Shown here piece after piece: positions 35,750 through 48,905 of a stretch of DNA of 64,000 bases. Within the stretch, counting starts at the first letter, position 1, and each line of letters opens with the position of its first letter. The stretch lies in contig PTFA01000273.1 of assembly GCA_003342895.1 (NCBI GenBank), forward strand, positions 825,284 to 889,283. Direction: 5' to 3'. Source of the stretch: Casuarius casuarius. Taxonomy: Eukaryota; Chordata; Aves; Casuariiformes; Casuariidae. A program made the translations under genes and the position numbers. The notes under the pieces were generated by a model. It was not told the origin of the DNA, did not search any database, and saw only the letters and a list, made by a program, of their open reading frames with translations.

Positions 35750-37951
35750 GCTAATAAGTCTGCATGTGATGGAAAAAGAATCTTTCCAGATTTCTGTACC
35801 TGAGATGAAGTAAGTAAACTAGATGCACTAAATGTACAGAAGTAGCCAAATATTTGTAGTTGTGATTTCCTGGAAACCTTTCTCTATGATATTTATGTAC
35901 TAGCTCAATCCTGATTGCTTAATTAATGTTTCCCACAGAACAACAGGTAAGTGATTTTATTTGGTTTATATTTGGTTTTGGTCTTCTATTTTGGTTTATT
36001 TGATTTTATGAACTACTGTTCATAAAGAAAAGTATTAAATAATTAAATAAGAACATTATTACTTGGTTAAGAAGGCAAAAGAATTCAACGTATTAGCCTG
36101 TGTATTAATCTCGCTCAGACAGACTAAATGCATTCACACTACTAGTGACTAAGTGTATCTATACAGTCTTTCCTTAGGCAGTCCAAGGTCTTGTGAGTGT
36201 GAGGGAACACCTGAGATTTTGGATTAATTTGTGTATGCATCTATGTAGATGCACTCTTTAACATCCAGCTACCAATGAGCTGCCTGGATCAGAACTTAGA
36301 CTCAATTACAAGGAGTACAAAGAATGCTCATGCATTGTGAACACTCACATTGATATACAGATAAATGCTGGTCATCTCTAATATTTCTGTCTTCATTTCT
36401 TCCCTCCCAAGCCACACCTACCATCAACAAATTAGCTGACTTTTACTGAAATAAAGGTGATTCATCTGCAAATATTAGCTAGGTATCCTTCTCATTATCA
36501 TATTTTAACCCTCAAGCTGTTTTTACATCTGTGCTTTCAAATATGGCAGACCCTTTTTTCCCTCCGAGAGAGGGGAAAATGATGTTGATGACATAGGGGG
36601 CTACTTATATATTTTATTTAAATTTGGAGGAAGAATATGCATATCATTTTTGGAAAACAGAACAGAAAATGAGTATCATATATACTTAATGAAATCTGTG
36701 TGTGAACGGTATGTTTCTACATCACTACTATGTACACAAAACAGTCAAATTTGCCTCCAGTAGGAGGTTAGAAAAACAGTCTGAATACTAGTCACTGAGG
36801 ATTTAAACAGCCTGAAATTACCTAGGAAACAGGTGGAATGCCTCCTTGCTTTGTACATTAGATGAAAATAAAATAAAAATATTTGTTTGCCATTTAAAGT
36901 TTAAAGTTTTCAATTTTTGATATGTTTTTCCTTTTTTTATATTTCCATTATGATATAGTCACATCTAAAATGTGACTGGCAGAATTCCAAAAGTTTCAGT
37001 GACCTGTCTAAAAAGAAGCTAACTTGGATTAGAATACCCTGTACAATTCCAGTCCTTTTAGAGTATGGATGCCAGGAAACGATTTTAAAAGGTGGGAAAA
37101 GGCAGGGAAAAAGGCTTCCCCCCCTGCCCCCCAAGAAAAGGCAAAGGGTTAGACAAAACTGTCATTGACTAAAAGGTGCAAGATAAAAAAAAATATTTTG
37201 AAGCTTGTTACATAACCAAGAGATCTTGCATAAAACTTTCAAGCTTTGTCTTATGCATATTTCTCTGTATATAAAATAAAGCATATCTATGACCAGTCAT
37301 CACTCAGAAATTTACTGTCCTAATCCTCTTCATCATCTTACTCTCCTAATCTTCTTCATCATAAAGGTGCTAACTACAGTGGAAAGATGTCTCTTCAGCT
37401 GCATGTGGAAAAAATGTGCGTGAACCTGCGAAGGGTGCCTTTGTATCTTGTTGATCTGTGCTCTTTCACAGCATTGACTTGAATTGCAAGAACCAGATCT
37501 CTGAGGGAGAAAAGGATTGATAGCATAAGTAGAGCATAAGTTGTGGATAGTAGGTTCGCAGCTAAACTAAGCTACCAGACATTTTCTCTGGAAGGAAAGG
37601 TGATTGCAGATATAAAAGAGCTAAAATGGTTATTGAGCAATCGAGGGAAGTGCATTTTTCTCTCCCACCACCAGTTCAGACAGATTCCATCAATATTTCC
37701 ATGACAGAGTACTAGGTATGAAACTTGCCGCTGCGTATATTTCAAAGAGCTGGACATATACCCCTGTAGAAGCAAAGTTTCTGCTGAAGTCTGCACAGGA
37801 TTTGCCTGAAGAACAAATGCATGATCAAGTCTTAGTTGACAAGTCTGAATAGTCCCATGGAATGTAAGTCCCAAGGCATATAAGACAGAAAATCCTAAAG
37901 CAAGCTGATACTTTTCAGTAACAGCTTTAGATAATGAAGTAGGAACTAATT

Positions 37952-38033
37952 CAGGGAAATCCTATGACCTATATAACACAGGAGGCCAGACTAAACAGTC
38001 TTAACAGTCCCTCATGGCTTTAAAATCTATGGA
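37952..38033 (+). mobile_element. CR1 LINE 3' end, old fragment
   Basis: The sequence contains GAAATCCTATGACCTATATA, then AGGAGGCCAGACTAAACAG, a diverged "gtcccttctggcctt" block and TTTAAAATCTATGG. This is the layout of the CR1 3' tail common in turtles, crocodilians and birds. Only the tail is seen; no reverse transcriptase region. Confidence 0.7.
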
Positions 38034-38045
38034 CTCAGGAGGACT

Positions 38046-38235
38046 GAGTCTCTGAATCTGAAACCGATTCGCTGTACAATTTTAGATAAAGTACATTGCC
38101 TCTTTTTCTCAGTTTCTCCATCTGAAAATGTGTATACTTCCTCACTCTATTTTATAAAGATACCATAAAGAATAAGTAATCAATGACTACATATTGATAC
38201 AAACATGCAGAAGGTTGTAAGTACTTAGTAACAGC
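38046..38235 (+). mobile_element. Probable MIR/CORE-SINE fragment beside the CR1 tail
   Basis: It contains CAGTTTCTCCATCTGAAAAT (38110-38129), a following "ataccataaagaat" counterpart of the MIR middle, and a GTAAGTACTTAGTAA end close to the MIR 3' part. Old and diverged, by eye. Confidence 0.5.
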
Positions 38236-39830
38236 ACTGCATTATCAAAAGACAACTCAAAGAACCAAACCTGATGTATAAGATTTCATTGTCATTCACA
38301 GCTGCTTAATTGAAATAACCAAAAAGAGTAGTGTGGAATGGCTTAAAAAGAAAATAAATGAGAAAAAGACCATCTGCCCAGATTTATCACTGAATTCCCT
38401 GGTGTTTATAATTTGTGCCATACCAAAACATTTATATACCTGTACTTTTTGAATTCCCACTGTATTAAAAAACACAACACCATGGACTTTCTATAAGGAA
38501 TTGTCAAGCATAATGTTTCTTTCAGCTCTATTCCAGTAACACTGGAAAACAGTATCAGACATCTTTTAAACACTGCTTTGCAAGTGATAAAATAGCTTAG
38601 CACTGCTCCAAAAAGTCTGAAGAAAAAAATCATGTTGTATTCATCCGTAGTAAATAGTATTCTTTGACTTAGTAAACATCTTACAGTTTGTTTGTTTGTT
38701 TTTGCATACAAATTAACAGAAAGAAATAGTCACTGACCTCCCCACTGAAATAGTGCAATCTGTTATAAACATTCATGCAGGTTTCAGCAGATTTTAACTA
38801 TTCCCTAGATCATATGTGAATCTTTGTAAAGAAAATAATGAAAGACGCACACTAGTTTCCAAGCTGCAATAATGTGCTGGAAACCTAGAGAAAAATGAAA
38901 TATAAACTTTACCTTTTTCTGTTTACTTCCAAATTATGATTATACCTTTTCCTGCAGGAGGGAACATGGTAGTAAGGAAACTCAAGGACCCTCAATGGCC
39001 CTGAACCAGTATAAAAACTGGCAGTGAAACAGACAGAGGTAAGGTAATTTATACCAGTTACAGTATCATCAAGAAAAAAGTTTAAACTGAGTTCTGTAGA
39101 TGCAAGTTCTGTAGGCAGTGTAAGTACAGGGAAGGAGGTCTCCAGCAGCAGGACTGCACAGGAACTGCCCATCCCTACGGCCAACCGATCAGCAGGTGAG
39201 CAGGAGCCTCTCATCCTCACCCAGGAACCCCGGTGCCAATCAATCCCTTCTGCTTCTCTACCTTCTTAACAGGAATAGGAAGCACCACGTCAGAAACTGA
39301 AATAAGCAGTGTTTCTACATTTTAGGGCAAATTCTGCGAACAGAGGATGACAATGCTAAAGGACCTTTCAGTTCAGCCATCCTCTGAGAGTTTTACATGG
39401 GAATACTTCTTAGCAATTTGAACAGACACCACTTAGACTTCAGAGGAGTCTAAGTCCTTCCTGACAAAGGAAGTCTGGGAGGGAACCTCTGTCCTGGATT
39501 ATCAGTTCCACTTTCTTACTTTAGCAAGTAAACAGATCATCACGTTCTTATCATAAATTGTTCAAACTCTACCTCAAAACAGGTTAGGATTTTTTGCCTT
39601 TGCTCCTGAACAGACTGTTCCAGAATGTCCTTCCACTGAATGTCAGAAATTTTCTTTTTCCAGTCTATACTTACTCGTGGTCAGCGTAAAGCAAGTGTTC
39701 CATGCCAACAATATTCTTTATGTCAATAACCTCTCAATGGCAAATCTCCTATAAATGTCACTAAAGAGGATGGATATGATTCTGTTATAAAGTTAATCCA
39801 AATAATAAAAGGAAAAAGATAAAAACTAAA

Positions 39831-39857
39831 AAAAAGAAAAGAAAAGAAAAGAAAAGG
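39831..39857. repeat. GAAAA pentanucleotide tract
   Basis: About five GAAAA units follow an A run; simple repeat. Confidence 0.92.
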
Positions 39858-42800
39858 AGGATATGGTTGTCTATAGGGACATTACTATACAGCAGCATAT
39901 GGCATTCAGGTAAGCTTATTAGACTCTCTGCCACTGGTATCACTGTCAGGTAACCCAATACAACATATAATTTTGCTGTACTGAAAAGCAGCTTTCTGCA
40001 CTGGAGTTACAAAAACAAATAAAAAGGGCCTACAGCTAAAACTATTGTTTAAATATTTCAGCACTAGAGCTAAATAAAGATTAAGGGCTCTAATCAGAGT
40101 ATGATTCTTTTAACAAAAAAAGCTTTCAACAGGAAAGGATACAGCAGTAAAACACACAGACCTTACAGCTATAATATGCTGTAGAAAGTAAGATACAATA
40201 ATAAATATATTTTGGAGAGGTAGATTTTATTAATAATAATAACAATTTTTGCTTTCTTACCAATAATAACCCTTAAGCAAAGCTCTTAAGTTTATTTCAC
40301 AGCTATAGCTATTTTTCAAATATCTTTTCATCATTTATACTCTGATTTTTTTTCCTTTTAACTCAGTGTTGTGATGGAATCAATACCAATCTGCTCTTAA
40401 AATATCTGTCTCTGACCTGTGTTTGTTTTAAGCTGTATCATTCATAATGGTGATCGATGGTTAATGCTATTCCTCTTTGTCCGCACAAAGCACACAGCAT
40501 AAAAAGTGCATATATTTTATGCCCAAGGTCAGGAGAAAATTAATGGATAAGAGCTAGATAAAATGGAGTTCAAGCTGAATGGGCTGAGTGCTCTCTACAG
40601 GGTACAGCCAAGGCAGGCAGTACAAAGCCCATTATACTCAAATGCTCTTGAAGCATTTCAGAAGTGAAATTGTTTCCACAGGCTAATGCATAGAAGTACG
40701 AAGCTTTAACTTTTCTGTTTCAAAGATAGCCTACAGATATTGGGCAAGTGTTCCTATTCAGGATTTTACTTAGCATATTCCATTTATCAATCTTTACCTT
40801 AAGCCATAAACCCATTTGGTGTTTATGACTAAAGTTGTACAAGCTACGTTTATTTGTCATTAGCGAACTTTACTTCATAGACTTTCCTGTTCATTTTCTC
40901 ACAAGTTCTCTGTCAAGATAACTAGTAAACTGCAGAGGCACTTTAAAGAAATCATACATGAAATTTAATGAATTAAAGAACAGAATGATGACTATAAATA
41001 CGTTACTTTTCACTTACTATAATAATATACTTTAACAGTTACGAAAGTTAACAATGAAAATAAAATGTTAGAATATCAGACACTCGGTTGCCTACAAATT
41101 CTTTACGCTGTCAAATGCTTCTAACAAAGACTTTCCCTATGTCAGGAAAATTGCCCCACCTGAAGAGAATTCTGCAAAGAGTATGCAATTCATTTGAATG
41201 AAAACTGTGGGAAGTTGTTGAGGCCAGATACGTACGCTAGAGGTTCTTCAAAAATAATTTAGTTGTTGAAGAAACAAAACTAGTCATGACATACGCTAGA
41301 TATGACATTAGAGATACCATCCTGTGGTTGTATCTGAACATATTTCAGTCTTCATGACCTTCTTGCAATTTAAAACCAAGAGAAGCTGAGTGTAGATTAC
41401 AGCGAAATCACTACTAAGCACATCATCATTTTTTCTCTTTTTCTCAAAGAACAAGGTAAAAATTCAGCACTGAGCACCAGATTACATAACAGATACATTT
41501 TGAAAGAAGTTGAATTGGAACAAACTGCTCTTTTCTTATTGCCTGCATCAGTAGTTCTGTCGTCACTGGCATCCTGCTAAAAGCAATTTAGCTTCTGTTG
41601 CAAAGACAGGGATAGGAGGGTTGCTGACAAAACTGCTGTAATTCCTGCAACACATTTATGTTCATACATAAGCCACTATGTTGAAGTTGTAGGGCCAAAC
41701 TTTTAATTCCCCGATAATGAATAATAAAAGAAAGTGTGTTCAGAATACTGCTAGAATTTTGGACATCACAGGATAAAACATTGTGAATTGAGGAAACTAT
41801 AAAAAAAGCTGTGCAAATAAGACTAGAGACTGGTCTATGAAAACACTTGGGAAATGGGCAATTCAGTTGGGACAGAATAAAACTGTTTAAATATCTCAAA
41901 GGTTTTAATAGGAGAAAAGACCAAGAAGAAAATAATGGTCTAAAATAAAAAAAAAAAATCATGCTAGCTATAAAAATGATTTGATAGCAAGGACAATTAA
42001 GCAGTAAAGTAAATTTTCTATTGAGGTAGTTCAAACATCATCATCAGAAGTGTTAAGAAACGTAGATTAACTACAGCCCCTCAGAGGTAAGTGCAAAAAG
42101 GAAAGCCCATTTTAACGTAGGCAGAACATTACAATGGAGTAACTTTAGAGACTTTTTTCCAGCACTATCATATATAATATCATACATTACAGAAATCTGC
42201 ATTTACTGCTGCACATCTCTACATGTCATCCTAACTACTCTTTAAGCAACTTGAGTCACAGTTTATCTGAGTTGCAGTCCTTTCAAAATGTAATAATCAG
42301 TTCAGTCAAGCGAGTTCAATTACAAAACACAGATTTTGTAACACTGGAAGTAACATTACTCCATTAAACATATGTTGGTGAAGATATTGTATAAAATGAT
42401 TGGGATCCTTCACTAAAAGTACAAATCCCACTTTATGAGTTGTGCATTTGCTTCCTGGATCCATCACTACAGAATACTGTTAAGTACAAACACCTGTATG
42501 CCTTACTTGCTATTCACTACACATACAATATGTACATAAAGAAAACTTAAAAAAAAAAGGAAAACCAGGCTAAGGTAGTATTCCTTATTTAAAAAAAAAA
42601 AAAACTTTCCAAAAGCCAAGATCTGAGACAAAGAGGAAGCATGAACAATTTCAGCTGACATACTTCAAAAGTGTCAAAGTTATAACCAGAAGCAGCAAAA
42701 AATTAACAAGAATGCTTTAAGTCTAGAATGATCACATGATGAGATATGCATGTCACATTCTCACTATAGTGGTACCCTGTTCAAATATTTTAGAATATTT

Positions 42801-45800
42801 ACTTGCATATCATGACTCCATAAATGCTTCACAATATCCTAATCACTATGATATTTGCCTGCCTGCCTCCAGTACACAAATGACACATCTATATACCTGT
42901 TGGTATAGTGGATATCTGAATGCCAATATTTTATCTAGGTGGATATGGTTTTGTTCTGCCCAAGTGCATGCTTGAGTTTGCTAGATTCAAACATCTATTT
43001 TTGACCTTTTTTTTCCAATTTTTATGGCAAAATATATTTACATGCCAAAAACTTTTATCAGTTTTGGGTCTGTGCTTTGCCTACTTGGTAAGGTAAAGTG
43101 CATGACAGAAAGAAAAATACTGCTTGCTGTTGACATTGCTGATATACCGGAATGTTGCTCCTAAAATTCTGGAATATTCCTTAATTTCTTAAAAATGAAA
43201 AAACTGAAGGCCAAAACAGAATCATACACTCATATTTCTTTTCAATATAAACTGGTCTCACAGTGAATCTAAGTATTCTGTGTTGCTGTTTTTTAAATAA
43301 AATATGTCCAGAAGGGGTCTAAATCACATAAATTAATTGGATTGGGATTAGCTTCTAGCCTGTAATCAGCTGTGTTTTCTTTATGTTACAGGCCTATTAT
43401 TTTGCCACATTTTATTCATGCTGAGCATGTAATAGTAATTGTCTATTGCAATGATTAAATCCTAAACAAAAAACCCAAAACATTATATTAGTTGATATTG
43501 GCATTTATATTTCTCTAAATAATTTTAATCTTTATAATTCTTTAATCTCAAAGGATGAAATTTTCTAATACATACTGTAAGAAGAGTGCCAAGCTGTTCC
43601 TCACTCTGTTACAGTATCATGCTGCACCCTCCCTTGCATAATGATGACCTTTTTTAACAAAAACAAGAGCCATAGGGCAACATGTTAGGCTACATTTAAC
43701 TTTCTCAGAACAAACAGCTGTCTCAAAATCCCAAGGAAAGCAAAGAAGAGTCCTGCATTCACAATTTTAAGCATTTTTAAGCAAATTTTTAAGTCCTACA
43801 GAGCCTGGTCATTGCCTGTGTTTCCGTCTGGCCTGGTCTAATAAAGGTGTCCTCACTGGGGAAATGCTCTTCTTACCTCCTGTCAATGAAGAGTCCACTG
43901 ACATAAATAAATACCCAGCCTTTAGTGGGCTTTAGTGGGACATAGTTTAATCCCTTGATTGTTTTCTTTTTCCTCTATAAATTCCCTTTCTTTCCTTTTC
44001 CCAAATGTAAACTCAGGGATAGCGTATGAAACTATGATCTGTGTCATGTCACAGTAAGCGTCAAGGTGGCGTTGGGTTGACCCTCGCTCAGCCTCGTTCA
44101 TTTACTCAGAGCAAAAACGCCAGTAAACCTACCCCTGTATCAGTATTTTCTCCCTGATGTGCCAATTCACTTCCATCAGAGGAACACGCAGGCCCTGTGA
44201 CCAGGATATAGAGAAGCCATAGGGCATCTGAACCATTTCAAAAATATATAAGAAACTGGAGTGCCCCACACAAGAACTTAGGAATTATGTGAACTCCCCT
44301 CTTCAATGCAGGCAGGAAAGACAGCAAGAGCAGAGGACACTGATAACAACCTGTGATGAAGTATGTTCAAAATGCTTTCTGAAAACTATAATTTAGGATG
44401 ACAGAATTAATATGCACCCAAAGCAAGTGAATACATACAAATTTCACGAGAGAATGTCATTAATAAAAACTGTGTAATTCCTGCAACTTAAAAAAAAATT
44501 AATGAATGTTATACCCTATTATCATTTTTTCCCCCATAAGAAAAGGCAGCATTCTTTGAGGGGACCTATAATTTACCAGCTTTGTACAGAAATTACTCTA
44601 TTACTATAAGGGCTCATGGCAAGATTTTCATTAGGTTCTTTTCTCTTCCCTTTTTCTCTTTTACCGAGAAGGGTATCTTTTCCACTCTAGGCTTTGATCC
44701 CTCCCCAACAGCTATTAAAGCCAATTACTTCCACAGATATTTCTGCACCAATTTCACTTCAACAGTTCTCTGCTGAACTAAATGTAAATGAGGGAGACAA
44801 GTTAGAAGAGAAAATACTCTGTATATAGGGCAAAAGTGTCTTATTCACCGATGTATGACTGTATACAAATAAATAAATGTGTACACTAATTATAGCTAGC
44901 TGTCCAACTCTGACTTTTAAGTCTTTCGTCTGAACTGATCAACCACAATTAAAGTAACACTGAGAGATCAAATGAGCTCACAATATTCTGCGGTATTTTA
45001 TATAATTCATGAACCATCTTAACTACCTTTTGCTTCTGCTTGCAAACAACGCAGACAGATCTCTGACCTTGACTCAAACAAGACAACATTTCAATACCAT
45101 ATGTTTATATTACACACTTGCCATACACTAGAGATAAGGCATGTTTCCCTTTGAGCTACAGGACATTGGCGGCCTATGGTTTGTTCATCAAAAGTCAATT
45201 ATAATTGACTCTGAATATATGAGACCCTTTCATGAAGGCAGATCCATTTATACAAAGAGTGATTTCTACTTTCAAAACCCATACACTCTGATTTTTAAAT
45301 ACCTAAGATTATCTTTTCTCTATGCAGACAAGACAGAGTGATAGAGAAATAACAGTACAAAAGCTAAACCATTTTGACTAGCATCAATTTGATAAAATTT
45401 CTTCCAAAGGTATTAGAGGAGCTCTTTGTAGTGGGTGTGCAACAAATTGACAGAAATAACTATGCGTTGGTACGCCATAAAGAGCAACTGCACAGTTACT
45501 GAGGAATCTCCTGTGTCAGCTGCCCTGCAAGAGGTCAATTCCTCAAAATAAGCAACAGGGATAATAAACATTATTAATCCACTACTCCACAACAACCATC
45601 TTTCTTCTGTGCACTACAGAGTCAGACTAAGGAACCAGCTCCTGACAACTCAGCACCTCGTACCCATTCCTTACCGATTTTATTACTGTGGATTTTTTCT
45701 CACTATTGCATGTGATCTGAGCTGTTGAAATTCAGAGTATTACCTTCGGAGGGAGCTACAAATGATTGTCATTTACTCCTGAAACTGGTTTCCCAAAGTA

Positions 45801-46165
45801 AATGTGAACAGGTAGTCAAACATGGTCTTACCACAGAAAACAAAGTCAATTCTTCATGCAGCTTTCCAGAAATATTAAAAAAATGTATAAATCCTATCAA
45901 TTCTATCAATCCTCTCATTGTACAAATCCTATCAATAAAATAATAATAATAAAAAAACCCCAACTGAATCTTTATTACACCCTCAATCTATCAGTGAAGT
46001 GAGTATAGTAATACTGGCATAAATGAGCCCCAAATATAAATCCCATAAATTTCTGAGCTCTATTTCCACTAAGATGATACTGTTTTCTTAATGTAGGAAA
46101 ACATAAAAAATACACCAAAAATATAGTGAAAATACACCCTTAAAACTCACACACATAAAATCATT

Positions 46166-46177
46166 GGGGGGGGGGGG
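46166..46177. repeat. Homopolymer of 12 G
   Basis: An uninterrupted run of 12 G on the plus strand. Its true length is uncertain because such runs are prone to sequencing and polymerase error. Confidence 0.85.
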
Positions 46178-48729
46178 CAGACATTCAGCTAGAAAAGCAG
46201 ACTTTACTTTCTTAATGTTTTGTACAACTGCCTAAGTATAGCAGCAATAGAAATCTAATTTCCATTGTATACATCAAAAGGGTGGTAACACTGCCATTAT
46301 TTTCCACTTTCACAGGTGTTGCCAGAGGCCCAAGCTTTCAGAATTTTGTGATTACATGTGAAATTCAATTTTCATATGAGAAAAACTAGGCTTCTAGCTT
46401 TCAAAGTTGCAAGGGAAAATTCACAAATGTGATTTCAACGTAACACAGTAATACAAAATATGAAAATAATAAATAAAAACAGTCCACCTGCCACCTTTAT
46501 TTATTTTTAAAAGTGATCATTTTCAGGAAAAACTCATTATTTTCACAAACTGGTTATTTGAATTCAGATAGTCAATTGCAAGAGAAATCAAGGTCTGAAA
46601 CATTTTAAAGTACAAAGAACCTGGCATTTTAATTAATAAGCACAGGAATCATATATGAATGAATAAATAAAAGCAGTTCTGAAGTGGACATGAAACTGCA
46701 TCACTGGGAACTTTAATGCTATTCTGAATAGAGTAGGTAAATTCCAGGCAATTCAGCAAGGCTACTCTCAGTGAACTATTCCTTGGATAAATTCTCTCTA
46801 GTAATGCATTCTCTTTCATACATATGGAGAGTTGCATGAGACATTTTTAGGCATCTACTGCTGATTACTAACTACTATTAAACTATCTTGCAGTCTTCAA
46901 TGATGAATCTTGCAGTATCCAATGATGAATAACTGTCTCCTACCAAAAAGCAAACAAAATGCTGAGAAAATTTACTGAAGTTGTTCTACTTCTCCTATGG
47001 TCTTTAACATTTCTTACTGACACATTTCATGACAAATTCATTTCAATCTTAAATATCAGCTTGGGAAGAAGGCGCTGAGAAGATATGGCCAAGATGGATG
47101 GTACAATAAAGAAGGGGAGCAGACCAAGTTTCGGTCTATGGTATAGCAGTTCACAGTTTATAGCACTTTATTCAGAGGAACTCTGTTCATAGCTTTTATA
47201 TACACTATAACAAGGTATACACAGTGACAGAATCTGTCATTAGTTACAAGTGTGTAAGCCTACAAAAATTGCACTGCCTTTGAAAAAGTCACTCCAAAAT
47301 TACAGCCTGGTAAAAGAGTGCAGAATCCTTTCCATGCTTGGATCGTCCTATTTATTGCCCTCTTACGCTATGTCTATCATAAAAATAACCACACACTTGG
47401 CTAGTGGCCTTAGAATTTGTCGTAACTGGTGTACTTCTGTTAACTTAAAGGACTTGCTCCTGATTTACAGTACTAATTCTAACACAAATAAGCCTTTTGC
47501 AATCAAGGATAATTTTTGAGAAAGCCATTGACTTGAATAACTTATTCCTGGTATAGTTATGTAATAATTTGACTTACAATTTAACAAGACTAACATGAAT
47601 TATCAGATTTAAATTCAGCAAATTTTGTCACAAAAGTGAGGGATGTTGAAAAGGGGTTATATATTCAGTCAGCATTTGTGACATAGTTTGTGACATAGTT
47701 TTCATTTTGTTGCAGGTGATCATCAGACATGTCAGCATTCAGATCATGTTTCAAATAACATAAATTTAGAAGCACATTCTGCCTGACTGTCACACCCTGA
47801 TACTGTAGATTTTCCTGCAGTTTAAACAAGAGCTATATTTTGCAGCTTTGTAACTTGAACTATGTGAAATAAATATTCTGGTATGTAAGCAATCACATCT
47901 ACGCACTACTTCTGACGTTTGTACTTTCATAAAATATGAGTTGTGCATATGCCAACAGTGAATATTCCCTTTGTCTCATTAATAAATAATATTTCATTTT
48001 ATATGCATATATGAAAAATGCCTATAAGAAACACAGATTACATTTAATTTAAGGTTGTTTCAGGTTCATCCAAGCCTGTGTATATATTGGGAGATGAAAT
48101 AACTTCTGAGAAAGAAATGTTGGAAATACATGATGGATTTTTGTTTTTTACTGATGACCATTAGCAAAGACAACAAAAAAAGCCATTATATGCTATATTT
48201 TAAATGATTCATAAAACTAGTAATATTTTAATGAAAAACATGAGCTGGATTACCACCATTTAAAAAACAAGCAAGTAAGCTAGCAACACAGTGTATTACA
48301 TTCAGTTATGCCTCATCAATTTGATTAAAAATAATGTTAAAATGAAAACCATTAAAACTCAAGGCTAGTACAAAAACCCATTTTTATAAAATTTCTGGTG
48401 ATAAAACACACTTCGAAGAAAGTCGTTTTAAAATCTGGTAAGAGATGCAACAACAAGGCTTGAACATTTTTGGCCTAACACGCTGATATCAATACACATA
48501 CATGTGTTTTTTCCTTGAAACATATGAGTAACCCCATTTCTATTCTGCAAAGGATACAATAATAAAGGTCTCAGATATATATGTCAGTGCTTAGCTGAAC
48601 AGGCAAGAGATCAATCAAATGTGAAGCATTTTGTTGAAAGTGACTCTGATATGCAAGCATTATGGCATTAAGTGTGGGAAGAAAAATGGGAGCAAAGAAA
48701 ACTTCTCTCCGTGTGAGCCCTGAATTTTT

Positions 48730-48905
48730 GCAAAGCACTTGAGGGGAGGTAGCTAACAAGCACACGCCACACGCAGCTCCAGCAGAGCCGGGTTGGCTGG
48801 ACATCCCTCCTGCTGAGAGCGATGGCACAGGCGGTGGTGGCATCAGGGCACTGTGCCGTGCTGACTGATGGGCTGCGAACTCCCTCCAACTGCGATCCAG
48901 AAGTG
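48730..48905. other. Small CpG- and GC-rich pocket in the intron
   Basis: About eight CpG occur in roughly 140 bp (for example in ACACGCCACACGCAGC, GAGCCGGG, GAGCGATGG, CAGGCGG), in otherwise CpG-poor AT-rich sequence. Several short frames cross it in both strands, with no recognised product. It may be a regulatory element, a lncRNA exon or promoter, or a decayed repeat. Confidence 0.4.

Larger units (their letters stand above)
24761..37951 (-). other. Central part of the long intron; no exon seen
   Basis: This stretch is AT-rich, non-coding in appearance, with short chance open frames. It contains two probable MIR fragments (33465-33605 and 34805-34965), a CTTC-rich tract (35691-35749) and some higher-complexity blocks that could be conserved noncoding elements (30490-30790, 33985-34160, 35205-35395). 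Confidence 0.65.
38236..48729 (-). other. Long intron continued; no exon seen
   Basis: No coding exon, RNA gene or intact mobile element is recognisable. Features seen are a GAAAA tract (39831-39857), a run of 12 G (46166-46177) and a slightly CpG-richer patch near 44040-44110. The 148-codon open frame on the minus strand at 41588-42034 has no recognisable domain and reads like chance AT-rich translation. Confidence 0.65.

Noticed and set aside
35691..35752. Plus-strand pyrimidine tract ending in CAG as a splice acceptor of an antisense gene
   Set aside because: It is a CTTC simple repeat and no open exon with a donor follows.
41588..42034. 148-codon minus-strand open frame
   Set aside because: No domain, no splice context and residue use typical of AT-rich chance translation; not called a gene.
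47085..47215. Possible LTR-like or retroposon sequence
   Set aside because: No TG...CA ends, target-site duplication, primer-binding site or coding remnant could be found.
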